64,000 nucleotides of DNA from Cordia subcordata (lineage: Eukaryota; Streptophyta; Magnoliopsida; Boraginales; Cordiaceae). The notes beneath the pieces are model-generated. The model had not been told where the DNA came from. It saw only the letters and a program-made list of their open reading frames with translations, and did not search any database. The translations under genes and the position numbers were made by a program. The stretch is from contig JAPTOF010000006.1 in assembly GCA_028554755.1 (NCBI GenBank), positions 17,793,001 through 17,857,000 on the forward strand, written 5' to 3'. This document shows positions 1-11,966 of this stretch, one piece after another. Positions within the stretch are counted from its first letter, which is position 1. The number at the start of each line of letters is the position of its first letter.

Positions 1-352
1 TTCGAGTTGGTGATTCAAAGGAAGCAAACCTGTGGCCTATGAATCTGCCCTCAAGCTCCATTGGGCGGACTCATGCACCAAGGGTCCGGCCCCATCTTCT
101 TTACACTCCCCCTTGATACCACGTGTCGTGATCTGGTTGGAGGAGTAATTTACACCCTTATCAATGCTCGTCGATGTTTGAGCTCCTATTATAGAGCTTC
201 AGCTTAGCGCAATTGAATACTGTTGCATTTCTGCCACAACTATTAGATCACAAAAACCAATCAGAATAGCTTTTCGGGAAAGATATTCGAACAGAAAGGT
301 GTTCATTGGGTAGTTTAGAACATTCATTATATTGCGAGAAACCTTGAAACTC
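1..352. other. No gene seen, downstream flank of the pectinesterase gene
   Basis: No open frame or RNA gene is supported here. The stretch lies 3' of the minus-strand pectinesterase gene and beyond its likely poly(A) signal. Its GC content is higher than that of the large intron nearby, so it could be the edge of another repeat or gene outside the window. Confidence 0.4.
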
Positions 353-358
353 TTTATT
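353..358 (-). promoter_or_regulatory. Poly(A) signal of the pectinesterase gene
   Basis: AATAAA reads on the minus strand about 86 bases beyond the stop codon of the pectinesterase gene. Position and motif fit a plant near-upstream element. Plants tolerate loose signals, so the true cleavage site is not fixed by this. Confidence 0.5.
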
Positions 359-443
359 CCATTAATCAATCATATACAACTCATTGCCTCACAAGACACC
401 GAAATAATGCAATTCAAGATATTTGGTAAGAGTAAAACGGAAT

Positions 444-3400
444 TTATAATCCGAGAGAGAATGGGAAGCCTGTTGAGCCCAACCAGCTACCACCAGCAAT
501 GAACCTTCCTGGAGTGTAAGTTTGAGCCTCGGTTGCACTAGTAATCAGCTTAAATCCCTTCCATTTCACCCTTCCTGAAGTGTCAGCGCCAGGCCCAGAG
601 TTTCGGTACTCTCCATATAACAAAGTATTAAGTGCAAAATTACCACTCCACTCATGCCATCCAGCAGGATGTATGACATCTGAAATTGAGCTTTGCATAA
701 TCACAGTCCTAGAGTACGCCTTCCATGGCCTGCCAAGGAACGTTGGGACACTCCTCTGAACTGATCTCAAATCTGAAGTGCCACTAATTCTACATTTTTG
801 AATTACAATGCCGGTGTTCTGATTAGGGTCACTTCTGCCCTGAGCTGTGATCAAATTCTTTTGGCCTGAATTGGGACGACGAGCATGGATATCACAGTTT
901 TGAAACACGACAGCTGAGTTGCCAAAGATGAAATCTATTGTGCCCGCAACCAAGCATTGAACAAAAAATTGACGATTGGCATATGCATAGAGGGTGTCTT
1001 GGTAGCCCAAAATGTCACATCGATAGAATGCAGACAAGTCACCTCCTACACGAAGCGCAACAGCTTGGTGCTTGGAGGGGCCTGCTGTGTTTTGGAATGT
1101 GATGTCCCTCGCCAAGAATCTATCACCCACCACGCCTACAGCCACATGGGAAATTTATCAAAATTGAATGCTAATGATGAGTGTTTATCTTCCACACCAT
1201 TGTAATTGATTGAATTGTGGTTGGACTTTCTACACAACATTATACAATCAATGCAACGAATATCACTAAGAAATCAACTATATGAGAAAAAGGTCTACTA
1301 CTACCGTTCAAACTTCTGTGGCGCTAGGTGCTATATATTGTTGTTTTAACAAATTAATGCTTCCTTACGCATACATACATATTATAAAAGAGCATGCATT
1401 TGCTGGACAAGAACAATCTATTCTAGGGGATTTTCATTTTTTTTTTTTCGGTTGGACGGGGGCGGGGGCCGGGCCGGGGCGGGGCGGGTTTGGGGGATAC
1501 GGCAATCTATTGTAGAGGATGATAGTTTTTAGTAATATAATGTTGGATAATACATGATTGTAGAATCTGAATGAGTAGAAATGTTTGATCTCACTTTATG
1601 TTGGGGTAAATACACAAGATAACAAATAAGTGTAAGTCCGAAATCATTAAATACTAATTATACAATAATTTAAATTAAATGATGTGTTTAATTACTATAA
1701 CATAATTACACATTAATTTTACATGACGTTTTGGTATCATAGAGGGTAATTACATAGTCAAATAATTAATTTAAAAGTAAATATTTACTTTTAAAATTTG
1801 TATTAATACTAACAAATATTTTAAAATGTTATTTGCTAATATTTAAAATAAAGTATTGTTTATTATAGAAATAAATGTGAATTGTTAAAACATATGAATT
1901 ATAGATATAAATATAGGAAATTAAAAATTATCTACTACTAATATTATTAACTTTAAATATTATTTATCAAAAATATAATAATATTTAATTATAATCAACA
2001 ACACTATTAAAAAATAAGTAGAATTTATATTTTTAGGAATATTTATTTATATTTATATCTATATATATTTTTTATTTATTTTATATTTATATATTTTTAT
2101 TTATTTATCTACTTTATATTTATTTATTTTAATTTTACTTAAAGTTATTTATTTATTGTTTATTGTTTATTATTTATTATTTATTTCACAGTGAAGCTTG
2201 CCAAATGTTTTAAAAAAGATATTAAAAGTTGTTGGGGAGTAATTACATGATTTAATTACACCAATTCAAACTTTCCCATAAGTATTGAAATGTGTAATTG
2301 AGGATGTTTGATTACACACAATTTACCTCTAATTAAGTAGTTACTTGGTTAAACAAACATATTTAACTGTGTAATTATTATTTTTAATTACATCCAGATC
2401 TTCTTGAAAGGTGGCTTTTCAAATTTGTCCTAAGTAAATAAAGTACAAGATAACACATCATCTGGGCATGCTTTTATGCAACATTTATGGCATAACCATA
2501 AAAAATATGACATAATATCTAACTAAATCAAACCTTTCATCACTAAATCAATTCCATCGCTTCCATCTGTCTATAAAGAGTATAGTATCAGTGCAACATA
2601 TACAATATTTTTCACATGAAGATAAAATATAGACATATTTTGTAAAATTTAATTTTTAACAAGTTTTCAATATGAATCACTATTTCTCAGTTTTGGTAGA
2701 ATCTATATATATGAAGACTTGGTAGACCGTGCAATGATTTATGATAAAATTATTCTTTTTGAGTTGGTTTGCGCCGTGTAGCCAATCATGCATTGATTAA
2801 TAGTATACGTGTCCTAAAAATTTGATTCTTTTCTTTTTTTGGTATGAATAAAACGAAATGATTACAAGTCTTACTGGACAGAAAAAGTAATTGGCGTGAT
2901 GATATATAGCATAAATTTAAAAGTTTAAAATACTACTTTAATCTCTCTCTATACATACATATATGTTATTTCCTAATCTAAATATTTTTATTCTTCAAAA
3001 ATAATACTATTCAATATTTATTTCTTTGAATGCTTAATTTTTTTTTCTTTAACTTTAGATTCAGGTGAAGAAATTCATTTTTCAAAAGCACTTTGTATTA
3101 TAAAAGGTAGAGTCAATGGTTACCTTGTAATGCAAATATCCTAATTCTATCAAATTTTCATTGAAAGTTGAACTAATTTCCAATAAATATTGTTTATATG
3201 CTTCTACTGTTTTTCTTGTTTTCCTTTTCTCAAGATAAATTCATTTTTTGATTTTGGTTCCCGTTTAAATCTTCTACCCAATTGCTGCAAATTTCTTATA
3301 GAAAGTACATGATTTATATTGAAAAACTGTTAATAAATAAATTTCACCAAGTATATTTATATTTGACCATTTCCTAGACTATAAATATCTATTTATATCA

Positions 3401-5272
3401 ATATTTTCAATTTATGTACTCTGGTCGATTATTACATATTTGTCATTAAAAGCGTTATTGATATTGAAAACTTAAGAACAATATTAAATTCTTTAAAATA
3501 TATTTATATTATTCTGACATAGAATGTAAAAATTGACTATCAGTAATAAATAAAAATATTAAAACACTTGTTACAATCTAGTAATAAAGAAATCTGTGAC
3601 AACCGGCTTTCGTTTGTGTATATCTTAGATTAATGTTTAGCTTTACCATTCCTTAAACTATTAGCGACTTGCTAGAGAATGTTATTTGACAAAAAAATAG
3701 TGCACTATTTCAAAACTAAATCTAACGTTCACTTCTCCTTGTAGAAGCCTTTCAAAGAATATCGGAGTTCTTAATAGTTCAGCAGTCAGCAGAAACATGT
3801 TAGATTACTGAATGCGTATAGTCACGCATGCTACACTCGAAGATTGTGCTCCTCTTAAAAGTAAAACAATCATAGAAAAATAAAGAAAATAAAAACCAGA
3901 GAAAAAGAAAAGAAAACTTACCAACTGTTGCAGAGTTGAAGGTAGTAGCACCATCAACCACATTCTTACTCTCAGTGATGATTGTGTTGGTTCTTCCATC
4001 TCCCACGAACATTATGTTCCTTTTCCCCATTGGAACCACCACATTTTCCTTATAAGCACCAGCCTTAATCCTAACAATATATCTTTTACTACTCCCTGAT
4101 GGTGCATTAGCCACTGCCTCCGAAATTGTTTTACAGTCCCCACTGCCATCTGCCGCCACGACCACATTTGGCCGAACCGTCGACGACTGCAGCAACCTTC
4201 TATCGCCAGCAGACAACCACTCAGGCCACCCATTGGCATCAACCTCCTTAAGCTTCCTACCTATTAAGCACAATAAATAAATAAATCAATACTCTTTCTA
4301 TAAATTTAAACTTGTGGATAAGGCACACATGAGGCAATGACTCTATTACAATATCATAGTATAGAAATCAAATAGTACTATATTCGAAACTAACTGTCAG
4401 CCATTTAAAATATTAAAATTGTATGTGTATGGCTAAAAAATGAACACCATGTACACCCGAAGGAGCATGCTAATTACTATAAATAAATTAATTAATAGTT
4501 TTTCTTTAAGTTTAAACTTTTTAAATAATGTGGTAACTCTATTACTACCTGTTAACTTCTCCTCATTTGCAATGTCGGCATCAGTCATGTGGCATGTCAT
4601 GGCTAAAGCATTACTAGACATTTTCTCTACATGCTTTTGATCCGCCATCAATTCTTTCTGAACTTGTTTATCAGCACCATCATGAGAGAACCCGTCAAGG
4701 CAAGTCCCTGGGTTGGTGATGGCAGCACTTAGTAGGGTTTTGAGGTCATCAGCATGTTCTTTAAGAGACTTGTTGTTGGGATACTCCTCAAGCTCTTCAA
4801 CAGCCTTGCGGAGCTCATCAAGTGTCTCATCCATAGTCTCCAAACAATCATCCAGCGCGCCTCTTTCGCGTTTGGTTAACTCCTTCCTTTGACGAAGCTT
4901 CTCTACGGTGGCATAGTTGCGCTCGACGGCCTTCATTGTGATGTTTATGGACAATCGAACAACGTCCTTTTGGCTCGTGACTTTTTTGCTAACCTCAGGC
5001 TCATTGGCGAGAGCTGAGTAGCATAATTCTGGGTACAATGTGTTCTGACATGACGATTTGAGGACGGTGTGGGCTGGTGTGAGCTTGATGTTAGCATGAT
5101 CATCTGAGTTGTTTTTGGAGTTTACACCAACCACGAGCCCAATTATTGCAGCAACAAGGACGGAACCCAAAATAGCGACCAATATTTTCTTTGTTTTGTT
5201 GGATACGGCATTGTTGTTGTTGCCGGAACCCAACATCCTAGCAGTGTCTCTGCCTTCTGTTTTGTCGGTCAT
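444..5272 (-). CDS. Pectinesterase/pectinesterase inhibitor (type-I pectin methylesterase), 3 exons
   Basis: This enzyme de-esterifies cell-wall homogalacturonan and is made as a pro-protein secreted to the apoplast. Exons are 5272-4549, 4260-3922 and 1135-444, with GT donors and AG acceptors. They total 1,755 nt, in frame, giving 584 residues and a stop. A hydrophobic signal-anchor lies at about residues 29-50. A PMEI domain follows at about 63-230, with cysteines at 75, 84, 143, 191 and 227. The RRLL subtilase-type processing site is at 262-265 and the catalytic domain runs from about 273 to the C-terminus. GAYKE (309-313), QAVAL, YQDTLY, DFIFGN and LGRPW are present. Catalytic Q378, Q400, D401, D422 and R490 all sit at a constant offset of 265 from the carrot enzyme residues Q113, Q135, D136, D157 and R225. 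No stop or frameshift was seen. Which family member it is cannot be told from the sequence alone. Confidence 0.95.
1458..1496 (+). repeat. G-run island (potential G-quadruplex) in intron 2
   Basis: Seven runs of three to five G separated by one to three bases lie just after a poly-T tract, inside an otherwise AT-rich intron. The G-rich strand is the plus strand, the template strand of the gene, so the pre-mRNA would be C-rich here. The run spacing satisfies the usual four-run rule for an intramolecular quadruplex. Confidence 0.6.
2031..2183. repeat. TTTA/TTAT low-complexity tract
   Basis: About 150 bases are made almost entirely of TTTA, TTAT and TATATT units. It is simple-sequence DNA inside intron 2 with no sign of function. 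Confidence 0.7.
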
Positions 5273-5378
5273 TTCTTCGGAAATAGTGAGAGGGAAACGG
5301 AAATTTTCCTTTTCCTTTTTTGTATATTACAAGGTATAATCAGAGGAGAGTGGTGGAAAAGTGACACTGCTAGAAAAG

Positions 5379-5386
5379 CTTATATG
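5379..5386 (-). promoter_or_regulatory. TATA box of the pectinesterase gene
   Basis: CATATAAG reads on the minus strand about 107 bases upstream of the ATG at 5272. A start site some 30 bases downstream would leave a 5' leader of about 75 bases, which is ordinary for a plant gene. It is the clearest TATA candidate in the first 150 bases upstream. Confidence 0.5.
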
Positions 5387-5460
5387 CACGTTGGTAGATC
5401 ATTTTGGTCTTAAATTAAATTACTCGAAATTATAGGTTCCACATGGGGTGGTTGGCTTTG

Positions 5461-5518
5461 CCCCCGGGGGAGGGGGGGGGTGTCGAGGGGGAGGTTGGTG
5501 GGGAGGGCGGGGTGGGTA
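5461..5518 (+). repeat. G-run island upstream of the pectinesterase gene
   Basis: A run of C5 then G5, A, G10, and further G4-G5 blocks lies about 190-245 bases upstream of the ATG. It satisfies a quadruplex rule on the plus strand, the same strand as the island in intron 2. The rest of 5273-5756 shows nothing recognisable. Confidence 0.6.
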
Positions 5519-5756
5519 GTTTGTTTGTTATTACTTCTATTTCGTTTTCTTGCGTCGCTTATAATCAGAGGCATTGGACTTTATGGTGAATTTTAATTTC
5601 GTTTAAAGGTCATGCTTAAATTGCTTTTAGTAATATAGCAAGTGCAACCTTTACACAATTAATTGCTACTAATGATCGAAAATAATAGTATGCCTGCCGG
5701 GTTATTTTTATTTTTAACCTTATTTTTTAATTTGCTTCCAAAAATAGTCCAGTTTT

Positions 5757-6430
5757 AAGAGGAGTTGCAGATTTAGACTTTTCGAAGTTCAGAAGGTCGA
5801 TCTCGAATGATGAAAGCTCGATATCGGACTTCGAAAGTTCGAAAATATTTTGGAATAATGGAACTTCAATATCGAACTTCAAAAGTTTGAAATTATCAAC
5901 AGTAACAACATCGTACTTATGAAGTTCGAAAATAGGGTGCTGCAGTTCCATTAGGGTTTGCAAGATTCCTTCTGCGACGATGTGACGGAGGGTAGAGAAT
6001 AATATCAGAAGGCAGATAATAGTATCGTGTTTCAAACTTTAGAAGTTCGAGTTTACAAGATTCTGACGTGATGGAGGGCAGAGCAGAGCAGAGAATAAAA
6101 TTTTTGTCAGAGATGTTCTTTTTTGAACTTTTGAAGGTCGAATTTTTGAAAAATTCGAACTTTCGAAGGTCGAATTTTTGAAAAATTCGAACTTTCGAAG
6201 GTCGAATTTTTCGCACTTTCAAACTTCTGATGTACGATTTTGTTGTTTCGAGTTTTTAAAATTCGAGTTAGGTTATAAGTCGAAAGTCAGAAGTTCGAGA
6301 TGGATATTTCGAACTTTTAATATTCGAATTAGGGTTCTGCCTTAATTTCACCCAGGGCAACGATTTGACGGTGTGGCAGGGAATCTGACATTTGAAATTT
6401 AAAATCCGAATTTCTAAGTTCGAATTTGTT
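5757..6430. repeat. TTCGAA-rich repeat field upstream of the MULE transposase
   Basis: This stretch is studded with TTCGAA, GTTCGAA and CTTCGAA words on both strands. It also contains about three diverged copies of a block with the word order GATTCT, GACG, GATG, GGAGGG(T/C)AGAG. It sits directly before the TATA box and start codon of the MULE transposase. By position it is most likely the terminal/subterminal region of that transposon. No clean terminal inverted repeat could be matched by eye. Confidence 0.5.
6133..6220. repeat. 32-bp tandem repeat, about 2.75 copies
   Basis: A 32-bp unit starting GAAGGTCGAATTTTTGAAAA is present at 6133-6164 and 6165-6196, with a partial third copy at 6197-6220. 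Each unit is itself partly self-complementary (TTCGAA core and AATTTTTGAAAAATT), so it can fold back on itself. Confidence 0.8.
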
Positions 6431-6431
6431 A

Positions 6432-6439
6432 CTATATAA
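6432..6439 (+). promoter_or_regulatory. TATA box of the MULE transposase gene
   Basis: CTATATAA lies about 190 bases before the ATG at 6632, at the end of the TTCGAA-rich field. It is a standard plant TATA box in the right place for the transposase promoter. Confidence 0.5.
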
Positions 6440-6631
6440 TGCTCACCACACTTCTCCCTTCATCATCTCCTTCCAAAATCACTAACCCTACAAACGTTTA
6501 CACGATAAGTCACATTATGTAGCATTTTCAAAATTTGGATTTGCTGCTATACCACTAACCACTCCACTTCCCTCCCTTCTGCAACTCATTCACATCTAAG
6601 TCACGTTATACATTTTCTTTCACCCAAAAAG

Positions 6632-9268
6632 ATGAATGCAAATGTTGATGCAATTAACGTATATTTATATTACGGTGGCAACAAAATTGAAACAGATCAT
6701 GGGCTCGACTATGTAGGTCCAAACTTACCACGTAAAATAAAAATTCTTCCCGGAATGACATACAATCAGTTTGTATCTCGTATATTCACGAAGCTCTAAT
6801 TGCGGCCTACTATCGATAGAGTTGAGTTGTGTTATCGTGATCCCAAATGGAATTCAAACCTACAACAAATATATTATTACCCCAGTGGCATTAAGGATGA
6901 CGAAGATGTACAGGACATGTACGAAATAGTTTGCATGGATATGAATAGGAGATGTACGCAAGTTGTCGTAAACGTGCAAAGTGATGTCGTGTACAATCCA
7001 CAGCCTTCAAATAAAGAAGCAACACTACAAGAAGTTGTTGGTGATTTGCCAGATTTGAATGTGGAACCACCTTATTATGTCAATGCAGAAGTCAACATTC
7101 CAACCACAACGGCAGAGTTTGCCATATTTTCCCTTTCTCAACCGCCATGCCCCACATTTGAAGTTGGAGGACCCTCTCAAGCTAGTGAGATTTGGGAGAT
7201 GTTCGAGGTGGGATTAGATTCTATTTTATCTGAACCGGAAGAAGTAAATGAGGACGTCCAGTTAAACAAGGAGGAAGATGTTGTGTCAGTAGAAAGTTTA
7301 ATCTATGAAAATGAAAAGGTTGATGTAAGGCCAGGCAATGGCGAAGAGCTAGAGCCAGATCTAGAGGAGGAAGAACCAGTAGCTTTCCACACAGCTAGGA
7401 CAGAGTATTACATCACTTCAAATGAGCCTTCAATGGAGAGACCAATGTAGGACGAGAGACGGATGGAGTTGGCCAAATGCATGGTGTTCCCGAAAAAGGT
7501 TGATCTTATACGGGCTGTCCAACAAAACGTGATCAAACATAAACGAGAATACAGGGTGGTGAAGTCAAATAAGTCCTTATGGGACATACGTTGCTACGAA
7601 TCAAGCAATCCTAGGACACCATGCAAGTGGTAGGTTCATGCAGTAAAAAAATCCACACATAAGATGTTCGAGATTACGAGGTACCAAAGCATGCATATTT
7701 GCATGGGAGATAAATGCAAGCCAAACCATAGAAATCTAACATCTGGTCTGGTCAGCTGCATGGTTAGGCATTTTGTTGCAGAGAAGCCTGATTTTGAGGT
7801 ACGTCTTGTCCAAGCCCACGTAAAGAAGACTTTAAATGTTGATACAACATAAGGGAAAGCTTGGCGTGGTAGGAATAAGGCAATCCAACTAGTTTTTGGA
7901 GACTGGGACATGTCATACAAGATGCTACCGCGCTTTTTTGCTGTCGTAATTGCGAAGAATCCGGGAACCGTTGTCCACTACAAGTTCGCCCAAGGTTCAA
8001 CTGAAACAGACAAAATTTTCCACTATGTTTTTTGGGCTTTTGGTCCGTACATCATGGCATGGAGGCACTGTCGACCTGTACTCTCGTTGGACGGAACACA
8101 TCTGCATGGGAAGTACAAGGGCCACCTGCTCGTCGCCTTAGCGACAGATGCCAACGACCATATATTACCGTTGGCATTTGCCGTTGTCGATGGCGAGAGT
8201 ACAAATAGTTGGAGGTGGTTCCTGGAGAAGGTACGTCAGTGTTTTTTAAACGACATGTCAACAGTTTGCATTCTGTCTGATCGACACGCAGGAATCGCGG
8301 TAGCCATCAATACAATAGCATCCGACGGCCGACTTCAAGTAAAGCATCGCATTTGCTTGAGACATCTAAAAAGCAATATGATGAAAAGATGGCACAATCA
8401 ATTCGCAAAAGACATGTGTTGGATAGCTGGAAAAGAAAGCCAGAAACGGAAGCACATCGCCGCTATGGACATTATTCGTAATATCGACCTACGACCCACT
8501 GGCGTTGGTACACGGGTGCACCAGATATTAGCCGACCTTGGTCCAGATTCATGGACATTGAGCCACGATGGGGGTTATAGATAGGGAGTGCTGACAACAA
8601 ATAATGTTGAATGCTTCAATGGTATGATTGTCGGAGCCTAGGGATTGCTAATTACAGCACTAGTAAATAACACTTTTTTAAAGCTAAAGGGATATTTCCA
8701 CGATAGGTTGGCAAACACGATGCACATGCATAGAGATGGTTGTATTCTGACGGATCGAGCGAGAGAAAAATATGAAAAGTGGGAGACGTCTTCACACCGG
8801 ATGCGATTGTATGCATTCAGACTAGATGAGTGGTACCAGGTCGGTTGAATGCCAGAATGATGGAACAATGTTCCCAACGAACAAGAGGTAGATTGGGTGG
8901 GACGAACATGTACATGTGGTAAGTGGATAGCCTATCATATGCCATGCTCTCATGCCCAATATGCTGCTCGTTATAGGGGTGGAAACCCTTCAACCATGGT
9001 TGATCTTCATTATACGGTAGAGTCATTCGAGGCAACATATAATATGACATTTCAACCCCTTGGACATGAATTTTACTGGCTTCCAGGACCCAGTTGGATG
9101 TTACTCCCGAATGCTTTATGAGTGCGCGACAAAAGACGTGGGCGGGAAAGAGCTCGGCATATACCAAACAAGATGGACAATTCCGACCAAGTAGGCAGAA
9201 GAAAGTGTGGCTATTGCCGTAACCCTGGGCATATTGAGCCAAATTGCCCCCTAAGAATAGATACGTAG
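6632..9268 (+). pseudogene. MULE (MuDR-type) transposase, locus 1, full length with in-frame stops
   Basis: The transposase would cut and move a Mutator-like element in the nucleus. One reading frame runs from the ATG at 6632 to the stop at 9266-9268 (about 878 codons). It is broken by nine in-frame stops (6797, 7448, 7631, 7850, 8582, 8639, 8846, 8858, 9119), and I found no frameshift. In order it has an N-terminal region, an acidic stretch (about 7190-7400), a MuDR-type DNA-binding region (about 7450-7850) and the MULE DDE domain. The DDE domain has D487 in LDGTHLHG, D550 in ILSDRHAGI and E660 in NNVECFNG. A SWIM zinc finger (CTCGKW...PCSH, about 8905-8955) and a CCHC knuckle (CGYCRNPGHIEPNC, about 9206-9250) follow. 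All catalytic residues survive. It converges on the PMD gene to its right. The first ATG was chosen because the frame and homology to locus 2 start near it. Confidence 0.88.
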
Positions 9269-9584
9269 CTTCGAATGGTTATCATGAAGTTGTAGCATGT
9301 GAAGCTAATTGGTCTTTTCCACTATGGTGTGTAATGTTTTCAATAAAAGATATTGTCAAATCTTTCCATCTCAAAATATTGTCTCAACACAATTTATATC
9401 GAGACATGATAATAAGTACGAAAAAACAATGAAAAATGCAAGTTCAATTACATAGAATTACTAAAATAAGTTTGAAATGTAAAATGTTTATTCAACTACA
9501 TCAATACTGAGAAGGAGTGTAATAATCGGGTCTCCGATCCCTGCTGGTCCGGTCGGGTAAAATGCGTGGCGGTGGATGCGGTGA
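9269..9584. other. Spacer between convergent MULE and PMD genes
   Basis: About 300 AT-rich bases lie between the 3' ends of the two convergent genes. It would hold both 3' UTRs. No other gene is seen. Confidence 0.5.
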
Positions 9585-11726
9585 CTATGTGCGTCTACGA
9601 GTACGACGCAGTAGATGGTCCTCCTCGAGCACCAGCTCAGCAGTCTGATCATCTATCAGATAATAACTGGTAGATAACAGCCCCTGCGGTGGCGTGTTCG
9701 AGGTGCTGGGCTCCTGATGTGACAGACCGCCATACTCAAACTGGAAAAACCTACCAGGCTGCGGCAGCGTGTACGAAGTGCTGGGCTCCTGAGTGGGATA
9801 ATGATAACGGCCCCGCTGTCCCGACCGATGTAACGTTTGTGGAGGCGGTTGTGGACGTGGGACGTCATACATGGCTGTCGTGTCGTCCAACAAGTGCTCA
9901 TGCTGGGTCTGCTGAAGTACGGCCTGGCCTCTGATGTGCAGGACCTGCAGATGACTCACCATATCAAAAGTAGCCGTATCTACTCGTAAGTCTCCCGCCT
10001 CGTACTGTCGTAGAATACTCCCACTATGGTTAACCATATGCTGAGCGTATACCGCATAAAGAAAAAGTTATAGGCATTGTCAATAGGTATTGCATCAATG
10101 CATACTAAATTCGAATTTATGGGAAAACATTCATATTGCACTAACCAGACTGTTCTCATCGTGGGCTAACGTAACGTAGCCGTCGTCTGTATGACTAGTC
10201 CGAGGGTGTCCAGCATGTAGTATGGTTATCCCTCGATACCATCTCATATACGCCCTCAAAGCCCCAGGATTGGGAAAGTCCTCTAACTCCGTCGCCATAG
10301 CAGTGTTTTCCCAATTGACCCAAATGTCGACTGCCGAATTATATTGTTCGGCTGTAATCTTCTCTTTCCCGTCTCAGTGCTTCTGCCACGCTGGTGAATT
10401 ACCGGGGATCGTCTGCCGCATGCCGAAGTACCCGATTAGGACGGTGCCACTCAACCCGTCTACCAACGATGAGAGGTACGCATGCTCGCCACGCTTCCGC
10501 ATTTTGCAGACAATACTGTGGCAAACCACCCATTGTATGCTCGAATGGCTGCCAAATAAACTGGGAACACAACAATAATAGCATATTAGTTTATAAAACA
10601 TACAATGTAAATTAACAAGGGAGAGTAATAAATGTGAGATGTAAATTTTTTCAAACCTCGTCGGGCTGCAAACGGTCAATCATGTCCTGCATCCTGTTCA
10701 AACCAGCTTGGCTTGCAATCCACTTCAGATCCTTCCTCGCAAAGAACATGTAGCCGCGTGGTGGACTTGGCAACGGGAAATCAAGGTGAACAGCGAGCCC
10801 ATCCCTCTGATGGTGCCTATCCATCTGCTCACACAGTGTTGGCCTAAAAGCCGTGAGTCTGTCCCAAGCAAAAAACTGCATTGTACGAGACAATTATATT
10901 ATAAGCAATAATACGTCTTCAAATATCATTAACAACAATGAGATGATTAAGTGTGCTACCTGAATGAGCATGACGGCCCCGCACATGCCTCTACAATCAC
11001 GGCAACAAGCCTTGCAAAGCCATCTATACAGATGTGCTAGGCATGCTGCCCCCTAATTATATTCACTAATATGATTAAAGTCAATCAAAAAGTCTAACCA
11101 ATGTAACGATAATTTATTTCTTGTCGTATCAGTGAACATATGGGTGCCAAATAACCAAAAAAATCCACAAACGAGCCCGCCGTTCCGCTTCCTCCACCTC
11201 AGGATTCTCCGGAGTGCCTTGGGCTACATACAATTCCCTCAAAGGGGGTATGTTAATCGAATTTCCACTAATTTTGTCCAAAGATACATATACCCCCATA
11301 TACTGATGAATACGTGTCTGCCACTCTTCCGGAGCTCGACTAGTATCGTCGAGCACCGGCACAACCTCACCAACAATCGGCAATCCCCAATATACAGTGA
11401 CATCCTGGAGTGTGATCGTGGCCTCGCCTACAGGCAAATGAAATGTATGCGTCTCTGGCCGCCACCTCTCAATCAAGGCAGTAATAAGAGGATTGTCAAC
11501 CTGATGGAAGCGCGCTTGCATAACATCCAAAAAATCCGGCTCTCAATAAAGCCGTCTGCACAGCAGGATGCTTCGTCTATAGGAATAACTCTCTATCACT
11601 CCTATAAATCTTGTGTTCCTCTAATTGATGGGGTGACGACAAATAATTCACCCAGTGGTCATAGTAATAGCATAACACTGAACTATCGCTAGGAGCCGGT
11701 CTATGAGCTATAGATCCTACGAGCAT
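9585..11726 (-). pseudogene. Plant mobile domain (PMD) gene, locus 1, 5 exons, decayed
   Basis: The protein matches the plant mobile domain family, which includes MAIN/MAIL1 and proteins annotated as phosphatase 7 long-form homologs, and is common in transposons. Likely exons are 11726 to about 11129, about 11054-10960, 10875-10657, about 10564-10148 and about 10040-9585, with plausible GT and AG sites. Recognisable parts are LLRAGFFG, ERWRPETHTFHLPVGEATIT, WGLPI, ACLAHLYRWLCKACCRDC, FFAWDRLTAFRP, VEWHRPNRVLRHFGMRQTIP-like and MRWYRGITILHAGHPRT. A Pro/Gln/Ser-rich tail ends in RRTRRRT. Damage includes an in-frame TAG after RELFL and a one-base shift near 11,535 at a T6 run. A second shift lies in the VLRH...GMRQ region. 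No enzymatic function is claimed. The tail-to-tail setting with the MULE suggests it is cargo of that element. Confidence 0.82.
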
Positions 11727-11966
11727 TAAGTAAATTAAAAAAAATGTAAAAGTACTAACATTACTAATTAGTTTAGAACTACAACTTTAATATTTAACTA
11801 ATTTTGCTAACTTTGTAAAATTCATAATATTTTAATTTTTCTACATTCATACTAATTAAATAACTAGTACCTACATTTTCTAATATTTATAATTTCACAC
11901 TAATTATATGCACAGTGATTAATACATCCCATCATCATAAAAATATTAATATTCCAAATAATAAAT

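Larger units (their letters stand above)
1136..3921 (-). other. Long AT-rich intron 2 of the pectinesterase gene
   Basis: This 2.8-kb intron separates the inhibitor/N-terminal part from the C-terminal catalytic exon, with donor GT at 3921-3920 and acceptor TAG ending at 1136. It is strongly AT-rich. It holds a G-run island (1458-1496), a TTTA-type low-complexity tract (about 2031-2183) and several TAATTACA-like words between 1600 and 2410 that could be a decayed miniature transposon. No coding sequence is seen. The short antisense reading frame that overlaps exon 3 is a shadow of the gene. Confidence 0.75.

Noticed and set aside
957..1205. 82-codon plus-strand open frame
   Set aside because: It lies antisense to the last pectinesterase exon, whose frame, catalytic residues and splice sites are clear, so it is a shadow.
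444..5272. Possibility that the pectinesterase is a pseudogene because of its long intron
   Set aside because: Three exons join in frame to 585 codons with consensus splice sites, and every catalytic residue is present.
5727..6222. Open frames in the TTCGAA-rich field
   Set aside because: They consist of repeated RKFEFF/KSS-like strings produced by the DNA repeat, with no family resemblance.
5757..6430. CRISPR-like array
   Set aside because: The repeats are irregular, overlap palindromes and have no fixed spacers. The genome is a plant.
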